Below, piece after piece: positions 51,392-60,225 of a stretch of DNA of 64,000 nucleotides. Made by a program: the position numbers and the translations under genes. This DNA comes from Nocardia uniformis NBRC 13702. GTDB taxonomy: Bacteria; Actinomycetota; Actinomycetes; Mycobacteriales; Mycobacteriaceae. Numbering within the stretch: position 1 is the stretch's first letter; each line of letters starts with the position of its first letter. The stretch is taken from the NCBI RefSeq assembly GCF_001613345.1, contig NZ_BDCE01000065.1, positions 1-64,000 of the forward strand, in the 5' to 3' direction. Under the pieces are notes generated by a model that worked only from the letters and a program-made list of their open reading frames with translations, had not been told where the DNA came from and made no database searches.

Positions 51392-52012
51392 TCAGTTGGC
51401 GCGCAGGATCTTGCCGACCCGGCTCAGAAAGACCAACTCCTCCCCCGGCGCCGCCGCGATCTTCCGTCCTCGCAGCATCGCGAGACAGCCAACGTCGACT
51501 TTGATCGTCCGCATGGAGCCACGGGTCTTGGTGAACGGTTGACGAAAGGCCACCGTCACCACGGCCTGATCGTCGAACTCGTGCCAGTCGCCACGCACAA
51601 CGATCTCGTGCTCGGCGAGCTGGTAATCGTCGATGACCTTGCGGACCTGCCACACCCGCAGCGAGCAATCAACGATCGTTCCGGCGATGGTCACCGTTCC
51701 CGCGGGGAAGTCGACGTCGTCCCATCGCACGGCCACCGCTTCGCTGGGACGTGCCGCCAGCGCGTACGCCAGCTTCGTGTAGTCCCGGTACCGCTTCGGC
51801 GTTCGATTGGCGGAATTCGCGAATCGTGCCGCTTCCAGCTCCCAGTACCGGCGCATCTCGTCGGGTGTCAAAGGCTGCGGCTCGTCCGGGAAGTACGGGT
51901 TGACCGCAGCCTGTCCCGCCTTCCGTCGAGGGCCTACCCGCCCATTGGATTTCACCGCGGCGACAGGGTTGAAATCCAGCAACCCGTCCTCGACCGGCAT
52001 CTGGAATGTCAT
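51392..52012 (-). pseudogene. tyrosine integrase remnant
   Basis: About 206 codons of a phage-type tyrosine recombinase: DFNPVAAVKSNGRVGPRRK, PLTPDEMRRYWELEAARFAN, LAYALAARPSEAVAVRWDDV (with the first catalytic Arg) and FTKTRGSMRTIKV (with the Lys). The HxxR and the Tyr box are missing at the C-terminus, and the N-terminal domain is cut by the IS3 relic at 52013. Not functional. It marks a former mobile-element site next to msrB. Confidence 0.85.
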
Positions 52013-52234
52013 GCGCAGGTGAGTCGCCCCGGTGAGTCCGGAGACCTATTGGTGTGACAGCTCAGCTGTTTGCTGAGCTGATTGTTGAGCGTAGTAGGCG
52101 GCCTCCAGTTCGACAGGTGGGATGTCACCGCAATTGCGATAGAGGCGCCGGTGATTGAACCAATCGACCCATTCAGCGGTGGTCAACTCGACATGATCGA
52201 CAGTGCGCCACGGGGCCCGACAAGCTGTTGACAC
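52013..52234 (-). mobile_element. IS3-family transposase end fragment
   Basis: The minus strand encodes the last part of an IS3-type (rve) transposase: ELTTAEWVDWFNHRRLYRNC, then PPVELEAAYYAQQ. The sequence GCCCCGGTGAGTCCGGAGAC around 52026-52047 resembles the terminal repeat of IS3-group elements and is joined to the integrase relic. The rest of the IS is absent. Confidence 0.75.
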
Positions 52235-52303
52235 CCTGCCAACAGTGCGGAGAATGAGTATTGACGATCGGCGCTATGTCGCGTCGGGACGGAGGCTCTC
52301 GGG

Positions 52304-52985
52304 ATGAACAAGTACGCGCGGAACAGTGGGCTGGGGCTGCCCGAGGGGCCACCGCCGCTCTCGTTCGCTGAATCGGATGCGCAGGCGGCGGAGTACTTCG
52401 AGGAATACGGGCGGGGCTTCGAAGAGCGGTTGCGGGAGATGCTGCCGCTGTGGGGCTCCGCAGGCCGAGGCATTGCGGGAGTGGGCGCTAGCTTGGGTTC
52501 TCGATGGTTACCAGAACCATGATCCGGATGTGTTGGCGTCGTGGGTGACTGAGGATTTCGTGCAGGACGATCCACTGAATCTGGGGCGGTTCGTACAGGG
52601 GCGGGAGGCGTTCCGTCAGGTGATGGTGGAGACGTTCATCGCGTTTCCTGATTGCGCGTTCGTCGCGACGGGTCCGTTCTGCTTGGGGATGGATGGGGAA
52701 ACCCTGGTGGTGCCGTGGCGCACGTTCGGGAATTTCAGTGGCCCGTTGGCGTGGGGCCCGCCGGGGCAACGGAAGTCGTTCGCGCCGACACATCGGAGGT
52801 TCGATTTCGAGGGTTGCGATTTCTATCGGTTCCGAGACGGCAAGGTCGCGTCGCTGCGCAGTCTGTACGACCCGTTGCAGGTCGCGGAACAGCTTGCGAT
52901 GATTCCGAATCGGCAGGGTGTGGTGATGCGGATCGCGCCGTATGTGCAAGGCGTGGCCGCGAGCCTGCCCCTGATTCGGGGCTGA
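52304..52985 (+). pseudogene. NTF2/SnoaL-like protein, frameshifted
   Basis: The first frame (52304 to about 52470) starts MNKYARNSGLGLPEGPPP and continues FAESDAQAAEYFEEYGRGFE. The second frame, from about 52470, carries ALREWALAWVLDGYQNHDPD, FVQDDPLNLGRFVQGREAFR and YRFRDGKVASLRSLYDPLQV, a nuclear-transport-factor-2/SnoaL-like fold typical of polyketide cyclases or small hydrolases. The span is one base over a multiple of three, so a single indel near 52465-52475 breaks it. It may be a pseudogene or a sequencing error. Confidence 0.7.
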
Positions 52986-53473
52986 ACGACCACGCCCGGA
53001 AACGTCCACTCCCGCCACTGGCCGTGCGTTGGTCGGCCTTTCAGATTTGTTGTCCGACAAGGCTTCCCAGCGCTCCCCAATGGTCGATTACCGTGCGGCG
53101 TGCACTGCGGCATTTACCCGATCTGCTGGGCAGCCTCAAGCCCACCCTGCACGGAGCGCGCATTGCTATCCCGCTGGCGCCGGCGCGCGGCGTCGGCGGC
53201 ATCCCCGAGATTGTCAGTCGGCTGCCTTACTAGTGGAGTCCCATTCTTGTAAAACCCCCAAGATCGTTCCGCGACCGGGCGATCTTGGGAGTTTCACCTA
53301 TTCTGACCTGGCATTTCATCATCCCAAACGCACCCCATCTGTTCTGGCTGGAACCCATGAATTCATGCCGTTTCGGACCGCAAAATGGAACGCAAAATGG
53401 CACCCACATTCCGATCACTTCCCAACGATTCCGCCCGACCAGCCGAACGGATGTCCGCCTGATCGGAGTACGC
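52986..53473. other. decayed region with a coding relic and a hairpin
   Basis: About 490 bp without an intact gene. A plus-strand frame ending at 53233 carries coding-like text (LPDLLGSLKPTLHGARIAIP, then VGGIPEIVSRLPY) with no proper start; probably the end of a lost gene. CCCAAGATCG / CGATCTTGGG (53257-53289) is a perfect 10-bp hairpin followed on the minus strand by GGTTTTAC. The part at 53290-53460 is more AT-rich than the window. Confidence 0.45.
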
Positions 53474-53509
53474 GAGCACGGCCGCCACCCTCGGGTGGCG
53501 GCCGTGCTC
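53474..53509. terminator. strong 16-bp hairpin after the fadD13-like gene
   Basis: GAGCACGGCCGCCACC and its exact complement with a 4-nt loop, 25 bp beyond the stop of the minus-strand acyl-CoA synthetase gene. No T tract. Confidence 0.75.
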
Positions 53510-53533
53510 CGGATTCTTGTGCTCGTAGGAAGT

Positions 53534-55177
53534 TCAGTCTTGCTGCTCCAGTACGCGGCGCAGCACTTTGCCGGTGGCGTTGCGGGGTAGCTCCTCGAGG
53601 AACAGGACGTCGCGGGGGACCTTGTAACGGGCCAGGTTGGCCTTGACGTAGTTCTTGATGTCCTGTGGCTCCGGAGTCGCGCCGGGGGACGGAACTATAT
53701 AGGCGCGCAGGCGTTTTCCGAAATCAGCATCGTCCACACCCACCACGGCGACCTCGTCGATGTCGGGGCGTCGGGCCAGCAGGTTCTCCACTTCGAGCGG
53801 GTAGACGTTCTCGCCGCCGGAGACGATCATGTCGTCGTCGCGGCCGTCTACGAAGAGCAGTCCGTCGGTGTCGAAGTGACCCATGTCGCCGGTGGACATG
53901 TAGCCGTCGATGAGCTGTTTGTTGCGGCCGTCGGTGTAGCCCTCGAAAGGGGCTACGGTGCGTGCGAAGATGCGGCCTCGGATATTCGGCTCGGTGATGC
54001 GGCGGTCCGCGGCGTCGAAGAGCGCGATCTTCGCGGTCACCGGGGCGCGGCCGACCGTGCCGGGGGCCTGACGCAGTTCGTGCGGTTGCGCGACGGCGGT
54101 GATGGCGACCTCGGTCGAGCCGTATCCGTTGTAGAGGACCTCGCCGAAGGTGTCCTGCCAACGCGTTGCCAGCTCGGGCGCGAGGGCCGAACCGGCCACG
54201 AACACCGTGCGCAGACAGGATGTGTCGTACTTGCCGATGATCTCCGGGCCCAGGGCGAGGATGCGGTTGAGCTGGGTCGGCACCGCGACCAGCATCTCGG
54301 CGCGGTGCTGTGCGATGGCCGCCAGCGTCGCCTCGGCGTCGAAACGGCGCATGAGGACGATCTTGTTCGCCAGCGCCGTACCGATGGTCCAGGTGCCCAT
54401 GCCCGTGGTGTGGAAGATGGGCGAGACGATCACCATCGCGCCGCGACGCGGGAACGGCACGCGGTCCACCACCAGCACGGTCGCGAACGGCGACACCTTG
54501 GTGCGCGGCGCGCCCTTGGGCAGGCCGGTGGTGCCGCTGGTCAGGATGATGAACCCGGCCGGTTTGGCGGGCGGGGGCAGGGCTTCGGGATTGTTGGCCG
54601 CGATCAGCGACTCGATGGGCACCGCCGCGTCCGGCACCTCGTGGCCCTCGTCGACCCAGGTCAGCACGCGCGGCATGGTGGCGGGCAGCGCGTCGAGCAG
54701 CCCGGTGAACTCGCTGTCGAACATGATGGCGCGCACCTGCTCACGCTCGGCGACCTCGGCGAACTGCGGCTTGGCGAATCCGGTGTTCAGCAAGGCGATT
54801 CGCAGTCCGGCCTTGCCTGACGCGGCGGTCGCCAACGCGAGTCCCCGGTGGTCACGAGCCAGCAGCCCGACCACATCGCCCTGTCGCAACCCCAAGCCGA
54901 GCAGTCCGCGACCGAGCGCATTGGATTGCTCGTCGAGTTCCCGATAGGTCATTATCCCACGCTCATCGGCCACGGCGGGTGCATCGGGATAGGCTGCGGC
55001 AGAACCCATGACGACCGCCGCCTGCGGCCCGTAGGACCGATTCAATCGCGCCAGGCTCACCACATCGAGCGGGCGCCGCAGATCTATGAGACCCCGAACC
55101 TGGAGCCGTCCGACGGCTTTCAGCATCTCGGCGACTTCACCGACCCGGTCGGAAACGAAGTCCGGAACAAACATCAT
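53534..55177 (-). CDS. acyl-CoA synthetase (AMP-binding, FadD13-like position)
   Basis: A 547-residue adenylate-forming enzyme. The P-loop-like motif LTSGTTGLPKGAPR, then NGYGSTEVAI, STGDMGHFDTDG, VDGRDDDMIVSGGENVYPLE and NATGKVLRRVL (catalytic Lys) are all present. It activates fatty or carboxylic acids with ATP and CoA in the cytoplasm. It is last in a five-gene minus-strand operon that parallels the M. tuberculosis mymA operon, where fadD13 has this place. Start at MMFVPDF, with GAGAGAG upstream; the aldehyde dehydrogenase ends 13 bp before. Confidence 0.93.
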   Translation of the reverse strand: MMFVPDFVSDRVGEVAEMLKAVGRLQVRGLIDLRRPLDVVSLARLNRSYGPQAAVVMGSAAAYPDAPAVADERGIMTYRELDEQSNALGRGLLGLGLRQGDVVGLLARDHRGLALATAASGKAGLRIALLNTGFAKPQFAEVAEREQVRAIMFDSEFTGLLDALPATMPRVLTWVDEGHEVPDAAVPIESLIAANNPEALPPPAKPAGFIILTSGTTGLPKGAPRTKVSPFATVLVVDRVPFPRRGAMVIVSPIFHTTGMGTWTIGTALANKIVLMRRFDAEATLAAIAQHRAEMLVAVPTQLNRILALGPEIIGKYDTSCLRTVFVAGSALAPELATRWQDTFGEVLYNGYGSTEVAITAVAQPHELRQAPGTVGRAPVTAKIALFDAADRRITEPNIRGRIFARTVAPFEGYTDGRNKQLIDGYMSTGDMGHFDTDGLLFVDGRDDDMIVSGGENVYPLEVENLLARRPDIDEVAVVGVDDADFGKRLRAYIVPSPGATPEPQDIKNYVKANLARYKVPRDVLFLEELPRNATGKVLRRVLEQQD

Positions 55178-55190
55178 CGATTCGTCTCTC

Positions 55191-56738
55191 TCACATTCCG
55201 AAGCGCCGCTTGATATCCCGAGCACCGAGCAGCCGCATGGTCTGCCCGACCGCCCGTGTCTTCCACGGCGAGTACGGGAACCACAGCAGCGCCGCGATGG
55301 CGGACAGTTCGATGCGCGGGCTGGTCACGGCGGTCGTCCTGCAGTACTTACGAATTCCCGCCGCGCCACCGAGGCGGCCACCACCGGCCCCCGAGGACTT
55401 CCACCCCGACATGGGCAGCGGGAAGCACGCCAGATGCGCATTCACGTCATTGACATCGACCGAACCCACCTCGATCCGGCGCGCGATCTCCTTGCCGCGC
55501 CGGGTATTCCCGGTCCACACACTCGCCGACAGCCCGTACTGCGAGTCATTGGCCAGCCGGATCGCCTCCTCGACATCCCGCACCGGCATGACGGGCAGGA
55601 TCGGGCCGAAGGTCTCCTCGGTCATCACCCGCATCGAATGATCGACGCCCGTCAGCACCGTCGGCTCGAAGTAGTGGCCGTCCCCGCTGCCGCCGACGCG
55701 CACGGTCGCGCCCTTGTCGACCGCGTCCCGGACCTGTTCGGTCGCGACGGCGACCTGCGAGAGGGTGACCATCGCTCCGATATCGACCGAACCGTCGTCG
55801 AGCCCGCCGGGCCGCTGCCGCAATGCGGCCACCACCTCGACCAGCTCCGTCACGAATTCGTTGTAAACGGAGTCCTCGACATAGACCCGCTCGACGGCCG
55901 TGCACATCTGCCCCGAATTCGACAGCCCGCCGAAGGCGATACCCGCCGCGGCCTGCGCCAGATCGGCGTCGGCGAGCACGATCGCCGCATCCTTCCCGCC
56001 GAGCTCGAACCCGTATGGAATGAGGCGCGCCGCGGCCTGCTGGGCTACGGTGCGGCCGGTCGCCGTGGAACCGGTGAACTGTACGTAATCCACACTGTCG
56101 ACGACAACCGAGCCGATGCCCGCCCCGACGACCGTTGCGAAAACCCGTGGCGCGCCGATCTCTTCCCAGCCGGCCACCGCCGCCGAAATGGCCAGCGGGG
56201 TCTCCGACGACGGCTTCAACAGCACCGCGGCACCGGCGATCAATGCGGGGAGTGCATCGAACAGGGCCAGCGCGAGCGGATAGTTCCACGGGCTGATCAC
56301 GCCCACCATCGGATACGGCCGGTAGTTGACTTCGAGCCGCTTGGTAGCGGTCAGCATACCGTGCGGCCACGGCTGGCCCGTGCCGAGGAATTCGGCGGCA
56401 TGGTCGCAGTAGTAATTGAGCGCGTCGATGCTGAGCCCGAGTTCGATCGGGGCCTCGGCCTTGGCCTTGCCGGTCTCCTCGTGCAGCAGCCCGGTGATGC
56501 GATCGGCGTTGTCCAGCAGCCAGTTTCGATAGCGGCGCAGCCAGGTCAACCGCCCCTCGAGGCCGAGCTCCTCCCAGGCGGGCTGCGCGGCCCGCAGCCG
56601 GGTGGCGGTGCCACGTACTTCCTCGGGTGTCACGGCACGCAGCACATCGACCGTCCGGCTGTCGATCGGTGAGGTGACGGTCACGGTGGGGAACCGCGCA
56701 CCGGGCGTCCGGTCGACAGCTTCCAGGTGCGCCGTCAC
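55191..56738 (-). CDS. aldehyde dehydrogenase
   Basis: A 515-residue NAD(P)-dependent ALDH: ISPWNYPLALAL, FTGSTATGR, FELGGKDAAIVLAD (general base Glu), NSGQMCTAVERVYV (catalytic Cys) and EETFGPILPVMPV. The sequence after residue 460 is longer than usual and helical. It converts aldehydes to acids, fitting between a monooxygenase/SDR pair and an acyl-CoA synthetase. It overlaps the SDR gene upstream by 4 bp, so the operon is translationally coupled. Confidence 0.92.
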   Translation of the reverse strand: MTAHLEAVDRTPGARFPTVTVTSPIDSRTVDVLRAVTPEEVRGTATRLRAAQPAWEELGLEGRLTWLRRYRNWLLDNADRITGLLHEETGKAKAEAPIELGLSIDALNYYCDHAAEFLGTGQPWPHGMLTATKRLEVNYRPYPMVGVISPWNYPLALALFDALPALIAGAAVLLKPSSETPLAISAAVAGWEEIGAPRVFATVVGAGIGSVVVDSVDYVQFTGSTATGRTVAQQAAARLIPYGFELGGKDAAIVLADADLAQAAAGIAFGGLSNSGQMCTAVERVYVEDSVYNEFVTELVEVVAALRQRPGGLDDGSVDIGAMVTLSQVAVATEQVRDAVDKGATVRVGGSGDGHYFEPTVLTGVDHSMRVMTEETFGPILPVMPVRDVEEAIRLANDSQYGLSASVWTGNTRRGKEIARRIEVGSVDVNDVNAHLACFPLPMSGWKSSGAGGGRLGGAAGIRKYCRTTAVTSPRIELSAIAALLWFPYSPWKTRAVGQTMRLLGARDIKRRFGM

Positions 56739-57640
56739 GACGAACGCCCGGTCTTGCGCACCGGCTGCGCGGGTTCGACTGCCGCGGCGGGCTTTTCGGT
56801 GCGCTCACGGTATGCCGCACGCGCGGTCTCGTCCGAGTCGAGGGTGACGTGCTGCAGGCCGAGCGCACCGTAGATGCCATTGCGGAAGTTCTCCGGCAGC
56901 GGCAGCAAGATCTTGAGGAAGATGCCACCGATCCGCGGGACGGTACGGAAGCCACCGCGCCGGGCGGCGATCGCGTCGCAGATCGCGGCCGCCACATCCT
57001 CGGGCTCGACCCAGCCGATCTGGCGCACCAGCCAATTCGGCGACAGTCCCGCGGTCAACTCGGTATTGACGAAGCTGGGCGCGATGGTGGTCACGGTGAC
57101 GCCCTTGGGCGCGAGCTCCTGGTGCAGGGCCGAGCCGAGCCCCACCACCGCGTGCTTGGTGGCGCAATACACGGCCACACCCGGTGCGGCCGAAATGCCC
57201 GCGACAGAGGCGATATTCACGATGTGCCCGGAGCCGCGCTGCGCGAAGCGGCGACCGGCGAGTTTGGAACCGGTGATCACACCGCGCAGATTGATCTCGA
57301 TCTGCCGGTCGGTGACGGCGTCGGTCTCGTCCAGGAATTCACCGGTCGGCATGATGCCCGCATTGTTGATCAGCACATCCAGGCCGTTGAGCGCCGCTTC
57401 GGCGTCGTCGAGGAAGGTCGCGAACGAATCACGGTCGGTGACGTCGACTTTCAGTCCGGCCACGCGCGCACCGGTCGCGGCGGCGATCGCCGCCCCGGTC
57501 TCGGCCGCCAGGTCCGCGTCGATATCGCCGATGGCGACGGCCGCGCCGGCCTGAGCCAACCGGCGGGCGGTGGCCGCGCCGATACCGCGCGCGCCACCGG
57601 TGATGACGATCTTCTTACCGGTCAGATCGATGGTGCTCAT
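56735..57640 (-). CDS. SDR-family oxidoreductase
   Basis: A 301-residue short-chain dehydrogenase: VITGGARGIGAATARRLA (residues 12-29), NNAGIM, NIASVAG and YCATKHAVV (catalytic Tyr/Lys). An extra C-terminal part of about 60 residues (LPLPENFRNGIYGALGL and beyond) exceeds the classical SDR length. The ATG at 57640 overlaps the previous stop (ATGA), which decides the start over the longer frame. Oxidises or reduces an intermediate of the mymA-like pathway; substrate unknown. Confidence 0.9.
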   Translation of the reverse strand: MSTIDLTGKKIVITGGARGIGAATARRLAQAGAAVAIGDIDADLAAETGAAIAAATGARVAGLKVDVTDRDSFATFLDDAEAALNGLDVLINNAGIMPTGEFLDETDAVTDRQIEINLRGVITGSKLAGRRFAQRGSGHIVNIASVAGISAAPGVAVYCATKHAVVGLGSALHQELAPKGVTVTTIAPSFVNTELTAGLSPNWLVRQIGWVEPEDVAAAICDAIAARRGGFRTVPRIGGIFLKILLPLPENFRNGIYGALGLQHVTLDSDETARAAYRERTEKPAAAVEPAQPVRKTGRSS

Positions 57641-58581
57641 AGTTCGGCTTCCTTGTCGCGGTGGAGGTTTGCGGTGACGGCGACCTTGGCGGCCACTGAA
57701 TCGGGCATCATGCGGTGAAAGTGGTGCAGGCCCCGACGGGCCAGACCCGGCGTCAATCGAGTCATCCACAGTGCGGCCGTGCCGAGAGGGTTCTCCAGAT
57801 GTTCCGGGCGGCGCACGATGGCGTCGACCATCATCTCGACGGCGTCCTCGATCGGCAGGGCCTTATACCCGGACCAGCCGGTGGGCCCGATCATGTCGGT
57901 GTCGACGAGCGGGATATGCACATTGGTGAAAACCACTCCGTCGGAGAGGCATTCGACCGCCGCCACCCGCACGACAGCTTCCAGCGCGGCCTTGGATCCG
58001 ATATAGGCCGAGAAGCGCGGCAGATCGGAGACGACACCGATGGAGGAGCTGGTGATCACCTGGCCGGACCCGCGGCGGCGCATGGGCGGCAGCATTCGCA
58101 GCATGAGCCCGACCGCACCGAGATAGTTGGTGCGCATGGTGCGCTCGTAATCATGCAGGCGGCGTTCGGAATTGGCGATCGAGCGCCGGATGGAACGGCC
58201 CGCATTGTTGACCAGGATGTCGGGTGCACCGAATTCGGCGAGCACCTCATCGGCCAGCCGGTCGATACCGTCATCGGTGGACAGGTCCGCGACGAGTGCG
58301 AACGCTTGGCCGCCCGTCGCCCGGATCTCCTCGACCAGTTCCGCCAATTCGCTTGCGCGGCGTGCGGTTACCAGCGTTATCGCGCCCGCCGCCGCGACCC
58401 GCAGCGCCAGCCCGCGACCGATGCCGCTGGACGCGCCGGTGATCAGCACCGTCCTGCCGTCGACCCGTTCCCGCAGACCCGGCCCCCACGGACGCGGAAA
58501 ACCGCGTGGTGGCGTGAGCGCGTTGATGGTCAGCCGAGCCAGCTCGTTCTGGGTCCGCGCCAGTTTCTTTCGGACGCTCAC
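57637..58581 (-). CDS. SDR-family oxidoreductase
   Basis: A 314-residue SDR with N- and C-terminal extensions: VLITGASSGIGRGLALRVAA (about 45-64), NNAGRS, SSSIGVVSDLPR and YIGSKAALEAV. The first 40 residues (RKKLARTQNELARLTINALT) are helical and may attach to membrane or partner. Coupled by 4-bp overlaps to the genes on both sides. The mymA operon of mycobacteria also has SDR-type genes after the monooxygenase. Confidence 0.9.
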   Translation of the reverse strand: MSVRKKLARTQNELARLTINALTPPRGFPRPWGPGLRERVDGRTVLITGASSGIGRGLALRVAAAGAITLVTARRASELAELVEEIRATGGQAFALVADLSTDDGIDRLADEVLAEFGAPDILVNNAGRSIRRSIANSERRLHDYERTMRTNYLGAVGLMLRMLPPMRRRGSGQVITSSSIGVVSDLPRFSAYIGSKAALEAVVRVAAVECLSDGVVFTNVHIPLVDTDMIGPTGWSGYKALPIEDAVEMMVDAIVRRPEHLENPLGTAALWMTRLTPGLARRGLHHFHRMMPDSVAAKVAVTANLHRDKEAEL

Positions 58582-60098
58582 CGCGCCACCACCCGATACT
58601 TGTCCAGGTCGATCCGGCGGGTGCGGCGGCGGTACTCACTCATCAGGCCGGGCCAGTTATTGGTGACCTTGCCCTGGTCGTTGCGGTACCAGGTGCTGCA
58701 GCCGCCCTTGGCCCACACCGAACCCGCCAGTCGCCGTTGGGCTTCCGTGCTGAAGGCGTCGAAGGCTGTCTGCAGGACGTCGAAATACTTTGCGCCGCTG
58801 CGGTCGAGCTCCCGCACCGCGTCGACGATGTAGCGGGCCTGGCTCTCTAGGATGTAGACGATGGACCCACCGCCGAAATTGGTGTTGGGGCCGTACATGA
58901 GGAACAGATTCGGGAACCCGGAGACCGTCAGACCCAGGTACGCCTCGGGTCCAGTCGCCCATTTCGCGTTGAGATCCTGCCCGTCCAGTCCCCGCACGGC
59001 CATCGGCGCGATGAACCCATTGGAGTGGAATCCGGTCGCGAGGATGACGGCGTCGAACTCCCGCTTGGTCCCGTCCTCGGTAATGATTCCGGTGGGCGCG
59101 ATCTCGGTGATCGCCTCGGTCACGACATCGGCATTGTCCCGCGCCAGTGCCGGATAGTAGTTGCTGGACAGCAGGATTCGCTTACAGCCCATCTGATAGT
59201 CGGGGGTCAGCTTCGCGCGCAGCCCCGGATCCTTGATCTGCCACCGCAGCTGCGCCTTCGCGGCGTAGTAGAGCGGCGCGAGATAGGCCTTGCGTACCGC
59301 CGGGCTCATATCCAGGGTGAGCGCCGGGTTGACGTACTCGCCGATCGTCCACCAGGCCCCGCGCAGCAGTTTCAGCGCACCGGGGACCCGCTTGTACAGG
59401 CTGTGTTCGGCGGCGCGGTGCGGGTAGTCCGGCTTGGGAATCAGGTACTCGGCGCTGCGCTGGAACACGGTGAGCTGCTCGACCTTCGGGGCGATCTGCG
59501 GCACCAGCTGCACCGCGCTCGCGCCATTGCCGACCACCGCGACCCGCTTGCCGTTCAGGTCGTACTCGTGGTCCCACTCCGCCGAATGGAAGATCTGTCC
59601 GGTAAATCCTTCCAGCCCGGGGATGTTCGGGATCTTCGGCCGGGTCAGCTGACCGCAGGCCGAGATCACGACTCGGGCGGTGTGTCGCTCACCGGCGGTG
59701 GTGGTTATCGTCCACTCCCCCGCCGCCTCGTCGAAGTCTGCCGCGGCGATCTCGGTGCCGCAGCGCAGATGCGATGCGATGCCGTACTTTTCGGCGCAGT
59801 GCTCGAGATACCCCTTGATCTCCGGCTGCGGCGCGAACGGCCGTGACCAGTTCGCGTTGGGCTCGAAGGAGAACGAATACAGCGACGACGCCACATCGCA
59901 GGCCGCGCCCGGATATTCATTGTGCCGCCACACCCCGCCGACGCCCTCGGCCCGCTCGAACAGCACGAAGTCGTCGAACCCGGCCCGCTTCAATCCGATC
60001 GCCGCGGCCAATCCGCTGAATCCGCCGCCGATGATCGCCACGGAAACCCTTCCGGCCGGGCGGGACGTCTGCGCCCGCGCCGCTGCGGTCGTATCCAT
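58578..60098 (-). CDS. Baeyer-Villiger-type flavin monooxygenase (MymA-like)
   Basis: A 506-residue class B flavoprotein monooxygenase. FAD motif IIGGGFSGLAAAIGL near residue 24, the Baeyer-Villiger fingerprint FTGQIFHSAEW (FxGxxxHxxxW), NADPH motif VAVVGNGASAVQLVP, and ILATGFHSNGF. It inserts oxygen next to ketones or oxidises heteroatoms. GAAGAGGTG lies before the ATG at 60098. First gene of the operon, divergent from the VirS-like regulator, exactly as mymA/virS; in mycobacteria that operon affects the mycolate envelope under acid. Confidence 0.9.
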   Translation of the reverse strand: MDTTAAARAQTSRPAGRVSVAIIGGGFSGLAAAIGLKRAGFDDFVLFERAEGVGGVWRHNEYPGAACDVASSLYSFSFEPNANWSRPFAPQPEIKGYLEHCAEKYGIASHLRCGTEIAAADFDEAAGEWTITTTAGERHTARVVISACGQLTRPKIPNIPGLEGFTGQIFHSAEWDHEYDLNGKRVAVVGNGASAVQLVPQIAPKVEQLTVFQRSAEYLIPKPDYPHRAAEHSLYKRVPGALKLLRGAWWTIGEYVNPALTLDMSPAVRKAYLAPLYYAAKAQLRWQIKDPGLRAKLTPDYQMGCKRILLSSNYYPALARDNADVVTEAITEIAPTGIITEDGTKREFDAVILATGFHSNGFIAPMAVRGLDGQDLNAKWATGPEAYLGLTVSGFPNLFLMYGPNTNFGGGSIVYILESQARYIVDAVRELDRSGAKYFDVLQTAFDAFSTEAQRRLAGSVWAKGGCSTWYRNDQGKVTNNWPGLMSEYRRRTRRIDLDKYRVVAR

Positions 60099-60176
60099 CG
60101 AAAGCACCTCTTCACTGCACTGTGGTCTCGGTCATGTTCGACGGTATTGCCGCTGACCTGGCCGAACCATGAGATG

Positions 60177-60203
60177 CCGGGCCACTAACTTGCGAAGTTG
60201 GGC
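60177..60203. promoter_or_regulatory. palindrome between the MymA-like and VirS-like genes
   Basis: AACTT-GCG-AAGTT (60187-60199) is a perfect inverted repeat flanked by GGCC on both sides. It lies 27 bp before the regulator start within the 127-bp divergent spacer and may serve both promoters. Confidence 0.55.
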
Positions 60204-60225
60204 CAAATCGGAGCACTATGGCTCC

